A DNA stretch of 37,929 nucleotides, taken from Bacteroidales bacterium. GTDB taxonomy: Bacteria > Bacteroidota > Bacteroidia > Bacteroidales > WCHB1-69. Of the stretch, positions 32,215-37,929 are shown piece after piece. Every line of letters starts with the position of its first letter. The first letter of the stretch is position 1. The notes beneath the pieces were generated by a model. That model had not been told where the DNA came from, did no database searches, and saw only the letters and a list, made by a program, of their open reading frames with translations. The translations under genes were made by a program, and so were the position numbers. The stretch lies in assembly GCA_017454945.1 (NCBI GenBank), contig JAFTCA010000013.1, positions 124,505 to 162,433 of the forward strand, read 5' to 3'.

Positions 32215-32859
32215 TTAAAATAGTTCAAGTTGAATGTTTTCATTATCCGTATTGTCTTGATTGTTATCACATATATTTGACTGATTCAATTTCCATCTTT
32301 GGTATGATTCAAATGAGGGATATTTATCTTCTATATATAATTTCACCAAAGCCGCATGAGATAAAGGTCTAGAAAAATCAAAGACATCTTTATTGGTATT
32401 ATAATCTAACAGAACAATATTTTGACATTCGGATTTGTTTTTAATTTTTGTCAAAGTCTCTTGGACTGATGGAATATTATCTAGAACGTATTTATATGTT
32501 GGCAGATATATCAACATGCGAGCATCTGAATAGTTCAAAAGTTTATCTCCATACAGATGTCCTAAAGGCCTACCATATTTTCGAACAGTTCTTTTAAGAT
32601 TTTCCATTGTGTCGTTGTTAAATAGAGAATAATCGACACCACATGATTCAAATACTTTCAAACCTTGCCATATTGCTTCCACACAAGAAGCTGTTACTCC
32701 TGGCATACCGGGCACTGGGATATTTCCATGAGGGAAAAAAGGGCTTAACATCCTCAATCCCGTATAAGGAGATTTAGAGGTTATATCTAAAATCAATGCA
32801 TTTTGATATTTCTTTTGAATATTTTCAGGCTTTGTTTTTCGATTAACTATGAAAATCAT
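32215..32859 (-). CDS. DUF6939-like protein with NADAR-like core (putative DarT antitoxin)
   Basis: 214 residues. Central region: LSPFFPHGNIPVPG (38-51) and CVEAIWQGLKVF (59-70) with Glu61, Gln65 and Lys68, followed by RTVRKYGRPLGH. This is the order and spacing of the NADAR signature (LSNFYP...SVEHYFQAMKF), the family shown to remove ADP-ribose from DNA guanines in DarT1 modules. It also fits the family known as DUF6939. The ATG overlaps the stop of the DarT-like gene (ATGA, 4 nt), so the pair is translationally coupled. Role as antitoxin is inferred from this arrangement and the motif; the NADAR relation needs profile comparison. Confidence 0.7.
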   Translation of the reverse strand: MIFIVNRKTKPENIQKKYQNALILDITSKSPYTGLRMLSPFFPHGNIPVPGMPGVTASCVEAIWQGLKVFESCGVDYSLFNNDTMENLKRTVRKYGRPLGHLYGDKLLNYSDARMLIYLPTYKYVLDNIPSVQETLTKIKNKSECQNIVLLDYNTNKDVFDFSRPLSHAALVKLYIEDKYPSFESYQRWKLNQSNICDNNQDNTDNENIQLELF

Positions 32860-33707
32860 AACAACATATTTAAGGGGCTATCCAAATTGAGAATATATTC
32901 TTTGGGCACAAATGTTTTCACCATACATTCTGCTTGATGAGTTGAGAAATCCGGATCGTTTCGAGAAACATAGTGTTTTTTTACGGCTTTAAAATCTACT
33001 CTTTTTAAATCATCTATCGAATCACCAACAGAATGTCCTTTTGCTGTAGCATTAATATTTGAAAACAAAGTACCTTGTAAACCGGCAACATCCGTAGAAA
33101 TTTTTAAAAGAACCAAATTGGCTCCGTCTTGCATATGTCTATATGCCATTGGATGATCATCACAAAAACTCAGCCTTACATAGTCCTGTAAATCATATAG
33201 GCTGTCTAACATTCTCGAATTAGGACTGCCTCCTGGATGAGAAATATGAATTCCTTTTTTTTCGCAACTATACCAAGAATACAATCCACCATTTTGTCTG
33301 ATTGAAGACAAATTGCTGGAATCGGTAAAATGATAAAAACAAGTAATATTATTCGCATCTAGCGTATTTTTTATATCGGCCCAATCATCTTTTCTTTTGC
33401 CAATAGTAACTTGCTGTACTAACTTTACAGGAGTTATAAGAAATGGGGAATTTTGTTGTACAATTCCAGATAGAGCACTTGCTGGATTCACATTCCAAGA
33501 GTCAATTACACTTTTAAAGGCCGCCTTCCATACATCTATATTGGGCTGAATCTGAACTTTTGCACTATGATTTGCTAAAACCTCTTGAAATGCTCTTTTC
33601 CACTCTTCAATTTGAGGATTAGATCTTTTAACCACAGTAGCAAAGGCTTTTTTCCATTTTTGTTGATCTTCAACCTGTCGTTTATGTTTTTCTTCTTCTA
33701 ATGTCAT
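32856..33707 (-). CDS. DarT-like DNA ADP-ribosyltransferase with N-terminal repeats
   Basis: 283 residues from the ATG at 33707, 4 nt after the DUF4407 stop; an ATG 51 nt upstream would overlap that gene. The C-terminal domain matches the DarT family (formerly DUF4433): CFYHFTDSSNLSSIRQNGGL (123-142) with His126, DYVRLSFCDDHPMAYR (175-190), and QAECMVKTFVPKEYILNL (258-275) with Glu260 at the catalytic-Glu position. Residues 18-64 hold three WK(K/R/A)AF motifs, an unusual N-terminal addition. DarT enzymes attach ADP-ribose to DNA bases and are toxic; no DarG macrodomain gene is present. Fourth gene of a five-gene operon. Confidence 0.85.
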   Translation of the reverse strand: MTLEEEKHKRQVEDQQKWKKAFATVVKRSNPQIEEWKRAFQEVLANHSAKVQIQPNIDVWKAAFKSVIDSWNVNPASALSGIVQQNSPFLITPVKLVQQVTIGKRKDDWADIKNTLDANNITCFYHFTDSSNLSSIRQNGGLYSWYSCEKKGIHISHPGGSPNSRMLDSLYDLQDYVRLSFCDDHPMAYRHMQDGANLVLLKISTDVAGLQGTLFSNINATAKGHSVGDSIDDLKRVDFKAVKKHYVSRNDPDFSTHQAECMVKTFVPKEYILNLDSPLNMLL

Positions 33708-33711
33708 AAGT

Positions 33712-35061
33712 CTATGATTGTTGTTTGTTAGTTTTGATATACGCAGAAGGATTTTCATTCACCTTTGCAAGTTCCTCCTCGCGCCATAGGGCAATGGCTT
33801 TGCTTAATATCTCTGATTGGACAGCAGATAATTGTTGCAACAATTCTTTATTGTTTCTTATTTCCTGGGCAATTCGTTCTTGATTCTTCTTTGTTGAAAT
33901 TTGAATTTCAGTATTAATATCATCATTTATGTCAGAAATAACCTTCATAGAAGACACCTTTTTGGCATGACGTTCCGCATCAAGCAAACAATCATATGGT
34001 CCAGATGCAATCATCATTCTAAATATTGTTGGACACACTTCAATAATTATAAATAACAATGTGATAAACAGTCCAACTATCCTTGTTGTCATGTCATTTT
34101 GCTTCATGGTTTGATACGCAGTCATTCTCGTTTTGAATCCACCAAATTCTTTCTCTAAAATTTCAGCATATTTTTTTTCAGAATCATTAATCATGTCTTT
34201 CTTCTCATCAATTTCGGATTGCAATCGGGTTAATTCTGCGTCTTTTTTTGCTTGTGCTTTTTCGATAGCAATACGATATGTGTTGTCGCCTGCCGCCAAT
34301 CGCGAATTCAACTGATTACATTGAGAATTCAAGACGCGCAATTCTTTATTTGCAACTTTAATTTGTGTCTCAACTTGCCTATAATTGAGAGAATCCTTGT
34401 AGGGATCTAATCCTGATCGAGTTTTTTTCAGTTGATTAACTTCACTCTGTTTTGAAATAATCTCACGTTTTTTAGCAAGTAATTCTTGATAAGTATCAGA
34501 GTTTCTCATTTCTGTAGTTATCGCAATAACATCTTCTATTGGCCTTTCATTCAACTCATTCCATTGCACTCTTAAATTATCAAGCGTTTTCTGATCGTTT
34601 TGAGTGTATTCCTTCAATTTGATTTGTTTTAGTTCTTGAATTGTCACATTAATTTCATCTTCAAAAATCTTCAATTCAAGAGGCGTTGAAATAACGATAC
34701 CAATAAAAACAGCAATAATTAGACGCGGTAGTCCAGCACCAATTTCGCCCCAGCTTATTGTATATTTTCCATCTGAATACATTGTGTTGACGATAAAACG
34801 GTCAAGATTGAATATTAACAATCCCCAAAAGATACCAAATACTATTGCCCATGAAACATCTTGGAAAATAAAGTAAAATGCAAAGCTTCCTGACAACATC
34901 GCCATTAAGGCTGTGAATAAAATAAGTCCCCCTTGGCCTGCATATTTTGCCCAATCTGTAGGACATTGCAATAAAATCTTACGGTTTATACCCGCACACA
35001 TCCATAAAAACTCATTTAACAATCCACCCCACTTGGGTTTATTATTATCTATCTGACTCAT
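33712..35061 (-). CDS. DUF4407 membrane protein with long coiled coil
   Basis: 449 residues. Three N-terminal transmembrane helices (about 44-66, 71-88, 112-128), then the DUF4407 signature STPLELKIFEDEIN (125-138). A coiled coil of about 180 residues rich in Lys/Glu/Gln follows, then a fourth helix containing LFITLLFIIIEVCPTIFRMM. The C-terminal tail is charged and cytosolic. The DUF4407 family is functionally unknown; its architecture suits a signal-sensing or scaffold protein. It is linked by 4-nt gaps to both the kinase before and the DarT-like gene after, so stoichiometric production in one complex is plausible. Confidence 0.88.
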   Translation of the reverse strand: MSQIDNNKPKWGGLLNEFLWMCAGINRKILLQCPTDWAKYAGQGGLILFTALMAMLSGSFAFYFIFQDVSWAIVFGIFWGLLIFNLDRFIVNTMYSDGKYTISWGEIGAGLPRLIIAVFIGIVISTPLELKIFEDEINVTIQELKQIKLKEYTQNDQKTLDNLRVQWNELNERPIEDVIAITTEMRNSDTYQELLAKKREIISKQSEVNQLKKTRSGLDPYKDSLNYRQVETQIKVANKELRVLNSQCNQLNSRLAAGDNTYRIAIEKAQAKKDAELTRLQSEIDEKKDMINDSEKKYAEILEKEFGGFKTRMTAYQTMKQNDMTTRIVGLFITLLFIIIEVCPTIFRMMIASGPYDCLLDAERHAKKVSSMKVISDINDDINTEIQISTKKNQERIAQEIRNNKELLQQLSAVQSEILSKAIALWREEELAKVNENPSAYIKTNKQQS

Positions 35062-35065
35062 AGCT

Positions 35066-36757
35066 TTATTTATTTTGACTATTAATTAGTATTTTAAATT
35101 TTTGCAATGTATCACTTAACACATTCTGCACTTGGGATAAGTATCCATTTAGTTTATCCTCAATTTTTTCAATAATAGATTTGGAAATCTCAATCTGAGG
35201 TGTTTCCATTATCGGAATAGTGGTTATTTGAGGCAACTGCTGGGCAACCTTTACAATATCAACATGATTTATCGTGGGAGTCTCTAGTGAGATTAATTGA
35301 GTATCTTTGAACTGAATAGGCATTTGAGCTATAACATTGACTGAATCCTCGATTTCTGGAGTTGGAACAAGCAAAGTTTGAACAAAAGGTATCGGTAACA
35401 TTCTCACTTTTACATGATGCTCCTTTGTTTCAAATTCGTCTGTAACCGAAATTGTAAATTCTGTTTCTTGTTCTATACCCTCAATAATTTTGACAGAGTC
35501 ATTCGGTTTTTTTTCTTTCCCATCAAAAACAATAGATGATGCGTATTTTACATTCCATGATAATTTGAGGGGTACACCTGGCAATGTGTAATCTTTATCG
35601 GCAAAGAACTCTACAATTGCTTCAGGTCTAACGAGCAGCGTAGCTTTGCGTTCCTCCGGTTTATCTAAATTTCCATCATATATTTTCAAACAGTATTCCG
35701 TGTCACTCCCTGGATTTACATCCAAAAATCCCTGTTTATCACACTCTTGTAATTCTTTTCCATTGGCAAATAAAACAATTCTATCAGCAGATATCACTTC
35801 CCATTTTAGTTGAGCACATTCTTTTTCTTTTCTAATTTTGGTTTTTGATAGCGTAAGGGTTGCTAACATACGTGCATAAAGCACATCAAACGCTTCTAAA
35901 TCAAGAATAGAAGTTTTGCTCAGATAGTCCTTGAGGATAGATAAAAGATATTTGATTTTTTTACTTAACTGCTGTAAATCTAGATATATCTTAGAGTTTT
36001 CAAAGTCTTTATAATCATCTGCTGAGAAAAGCATTTTTTCGGAATCCTTTAGTTGGTACTTCCTTACCAAACTGGCATTCTCTGCAATTGCCATAATAGT
36101 GATGTATATCACAAGCTCTGAAAAATAATCCAGTTTTTCATTTGCATATCTATTCTCTTTTCGCGCAGGATGTTGATAATCAGGCAGGCCTTTTACAACG
36201 TCATTGGAATCTTTCAAGTCAGGGATATATACGGAGTCATAATCAATTAATCTAATCTCTCCCAATGGATTTATTAAAATGTTACCATGTTGCAAGTCGC
36301 CATGAGCTATTTTATTTTTGTGCAATATTTTACACATCTGCATAAAATCATCGGCTAACTTATAAAGAAGTTCCGGGTTGTTTTTGTTTTCGCATAGATA
36401 TTCATTTATCGGTGTCCCTTCTATCCATTTCATTCTTGTTGTAGGATATAACCGCCCGTCCACTTCAATGCCTTCAGACTCATAAGAAAACGGCGTGAAA
36501 TAAGGTATTTGTAGTTTATTAAGGCCTTGTGATAATGTCGTTAATCTACGCTCAACATTTCCCAAATCTGCTGTCCAACAGCGAAATGACCATTGTTCTC
36601 CATTAACACGAAATGGGAAAACAACAGCGAATCCACCTGTGTATTTAACAAGTTTACTTCGTATTCCTTTTTTTATTGGGGAACCCAATTTGATAACCGG
36701 GTCCTTTATTGCATAAGGAGATTGTAAGCTATTTTCTATTTGCGTGATAGTTAACAT
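35066..36757 (-). CDS. Ser/Thr-kinase-like protein with Ig-like C-terminal domains
   Basis: 563 residues. Kinase domain about 25-300: Gly loop GGFAVVF (41-47), FRCW (58-61) with Arg at the usual Lys position, catalytic loop AHGDLQHGN (151-159) and metal site LIDYDSVYIPD (170-180), followed by GLPDYQHPARKE and the predicted helix EKLDYFSELVIYITI. Residues of about 320-460 look like two Ig/Fn3-type beta sandwiches (KWEVISADRIVLFANGKEL; LSWNVKYASSIVFDGKEK). The rest is Pro/Thr/Ile-rich. It overlaps the phosphatase gene by 7 nt, giving a kinase-phosphatase pair. The target is probably another operon protein; unproven. Confidence 0.87.
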   Translation of the reverse strand: MLTITQIENSLQSPYAIKDPVIKLGSPIKKGIRSKLVKYTGGFAVVFPFRVNGEQWSFRCWTADLGNVERRLTTLSQGLNKLQIPYFTPFSYESEGIEVDGRLYPTTRMKWIEGTPINEYLCENKNNPELLYKLADDFMQMCKILHKNKIAHGDLQHGNILINPLGEIRLIDYDSVYIPDLKDSNDVVKGLPDYQHPARKENRYANEKLDYFSELVIYITIMAIAENASLVRKYQLKDSEKMLFSADDYKDFENSKIYLDLQQLSKKIKYLLSILKDYLSKTSILDLEAFDVLYARMLATLTLSKTKIRKEKECAQLKWEVISADRIVLFANGKELQECDKQGFLDVNPGSDTEYCLKIYDGNLDKPEERKATLLVRPEAIVEFFADKDYTLPGVPLKLSWNVKYASSIVFDGKEKKPNDSVKIIEGIEQETEFTISVTDEFETKEHHVKVRMLPIPFVQTLLVPTPEIEDSVNVIAQMPIQFKDTQLISLETPTINHVDIVKVAQQLPQITTIPIMETPQIEISKSIIEKIEDKLNGYLSQVQNVLSDTLQKFKILINSQNK

Positions 36758-37755
36758 CTCTTACGATTCTTTTTTATTATGTTATGCATAAGTCTGCGGA
36801 AAATCCCACTCAGATCACATCTCTGATTGTTTTTCTTCTCCGTTAGAGAATGTACGGCACAACTTTTATCATTTTCATTCATTAGTATCGAAGAACCATT
36901 TGATGGCATAGGAATAACATTGTCAACACCTAATGGCATCGTATCAAGACTATCTCTACCACCCAAAATGAGGTCATTCTCCACTAACCTCTCAATATTA
37001 TCTTCATGTATAATTTGAAACAAATCGCTGCCATCCCATTCTACTATACATAAAGTAGTGTCATCATCATCCATACCAGACTCTCGCCAACTTGACACTA
37101 ATCTGCAGAAATCCTCATGGTTATTTAATCGTAGCAATTCTTCTATATATGGAGCACTTTTGTCAAGGTTTTCTTTCAAGAATTTCGCCAAAGGATCAGA
37201 AACAAGAATCATAATACATTCTTGGTTAATCTCTCCCGAAAAACCTTTCAAAGTACCCCGCCCTCTTTTTTCTGGAAAGCTATCATAGTAATCTGGACAA
37301 TTATCAAATTCTTTCTCTGCTGATGAAATAAAATCAAGTTGATATTGAGACTCTAATTTGGAAACAGTAATAATGCAACTATCACCTAATATATGACCTT
37401 CCCATCTATTTGCATTCAAAAACTTCACCCCACAAAGAGTCGCTCCTGCGCCTTTATGTTTTCCGAGCATTCTCTCAGCTGTCCTAGTGTTTCCACCTTG
37501 CATCTTTCGTTCGCAAATTTTTGCATCAACAATACTTCGCCATTCTGAACTTAGCCATAGTCTATCATGCTCATCACAATGACCATTGTCGGCATAATAG
37601 GAAGATAGAAGTTCCGCCCATTCGGCCGAGAAAATCGACTGCGAAATGCCATCTGAAACAGCAACTATTTTTGTAATTGAATTAATTCTGAAGCGATCTT
37701 GACAATCAGAGAAATTTTCCGCACATTTAAGAGTAATAAAACCTCTAATTCTCAT
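36751..37755 (-). CDS. PP2C-family protein phosphatase
   Basis: 334 residues from the ATG at 37755 (an in-frame TTG at 37785 is rejected). PP2C metal and catalytic motifs: FSDCQDRFRI (15-24) with Asp20, VAVSDGIS (31-38) with Asp35-Gly36, GAGATLCGV (102-110), GHILGDSCI (120-128), ILVSDPLAKF (183-192) with Asp187, and DDDDTTLCIVEW near residue 235. Complete, so an active Mn/Mg-dependent Ser/Thr phosphatase is expected. The last 90 residues are variable and unrecognised. First gene of the five-gene operon; presumably reverses phosphorylation by the kinase encoded next. Confidence 0.9.
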   Translation of the reverse strand: MRIRGFITLKCAENFSDCQDRFRINSITKIVAVSDGISQSIFSAEWAELLSSYYADNGHCDEHDRLWLSSEWRSIVDAKICERKMQGGNTRTAERMLGKHKGAGATLCGVKFLNANRWEGHILGDSCIITVSKLESQYQLDFISSAEKEFDNCPDYYDSFPEKRGRGTLKGFSGEINQECIMILVSDPLAKFLKENLDKSAPYIEELLRLNNHEDFCRLVSSWRESGMDDDDTTLCIVEWDGSDLFQIIHEDNIERLVENDLILGGRDSLDTMPLGVDNVIPMPSNGSSILMNENDKSCAVHSLTEKKNNQRCDLSGIFRRLMHNIIKKNRKRC

Positions 37756-37875
37756 ATATATTAGCTTATGCCATAGTGGATCCAAATCTTATGGGGACTT
37801 CTATTTTTACTCTTTTCTCGCCAACACCCCAGACCTTGCGAAGTCCGTTAGACAAAGACTGAAAAGTTGACGCTG

Positions 37876-37905
37876 CAAAGTTACCTATTATTTTCTCATT
37901 TCCAA
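37876..37905 (-). promoter_or_regulatory. Promoter of the PP2C-kinase-DUF4407-DarT operon
   Basis: Minus strand TTG (plus 37903-37905), a 19-bp spacer, then TAACTTTG (plus 37876-37883): both elements and the spacing match the Bacteroidota consensus. It leaves a leader of about 120 nt before the ATG at 37755, with no obvious ORF in it. Confidence 0.65.
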
Positions 37906-37929
37906 CAATTTAGCGATATTTTTTTGAGA

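Noticed and set aside
33708..33758. Longer DarT-like protein starting at ATG 33758
   Set aside because: Would overlap the DUF4407 gene by 47 nt, whereas ATG 33707 lies 4 nt after its stop, like the other junctions in the operon.

Overview
The window is 37.9 kb of a Bacteroidales chromosome, most likely a Prevotella-type (Prevotellaceae) genome. Upstream regions repeatedly carry the Bacteroidota -7 box TAnnTTTG, several with a TTG about 19-21 bp further upstream. Gene content fits too: a short Pgi, YitT, an orphan HicB/XRE protein, IorAB, a DUF1343/NamZ-type protein and N-terminal lipoprotein-like signals. No rRNA, tRNA, IS element, integrase or CRISPR array was seen.

Layout. 1-7 kb: the 5' part of a UPF0597 gene, a DUF1207-like secreted protein, YitT, and a minus-strand operon coding for a small alarmone synthetase, a small alarmone hydrolase and an APH-fold kinase. 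After it come a degenerate beta-repeat gene and an O-antigen ligase-type protein. 7-14.6 kb: pgi, a sirtuin, then a tight run of lipid kinase, DUF1343, PAP2 phosphatase and a zincin-like membrane protein that converges on topB. 14.7-18.4 kb: minus-strand orphan HicB, an Ig-like lipoprotein, a winged-helix regulator with a membrane partner, and an unknown protein. 18.7-26 kb: plus-strand iorA-iorB, a flippase-like membrane protein, a ClC channel and an LtaS-like transferase. These are separated by an unusual recurring composite intergenic repeat.

26-37.9 kb is an accessory, all-minus-strand region that is visibly more AT-rich and looks like a defence island. It holds two envelope proteins, a retron, an AAA_14 ATPase, a small secreted Cys-rich protein and a five-gene operon. 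The retron has a clear a1/a2-bounded msr-msd RNA, a reverse transcriptase with NAxxH, YADD and VTG motifs, and a standalone DnaB-C/RecA-like ATPase 37 bp downstream. The five-gene operon reads PP2C phosphatase, Ser/Thr-kinase-like protein, DUF4407 coiled-coil membrane protein, DarT-like ADP-ribosyltransferase, and a DUF6939-like protein whose core motif resembles NADAR ADP-ribosylation-reversing proteins. A strong promoter (TTG-19-TAACTTTG) precedes it and its junctions are 4-7 nt.

The two best candidates for an undescribed system are that five-gene operon, read here as a DarT/NADAR-like toxin-antitoxin pair under kinase, phosphatase and membrane-sensor control, and the retron whose putative effector is a DnaB-like ATPase. 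All assignments come from reading motifs; no database search was run.
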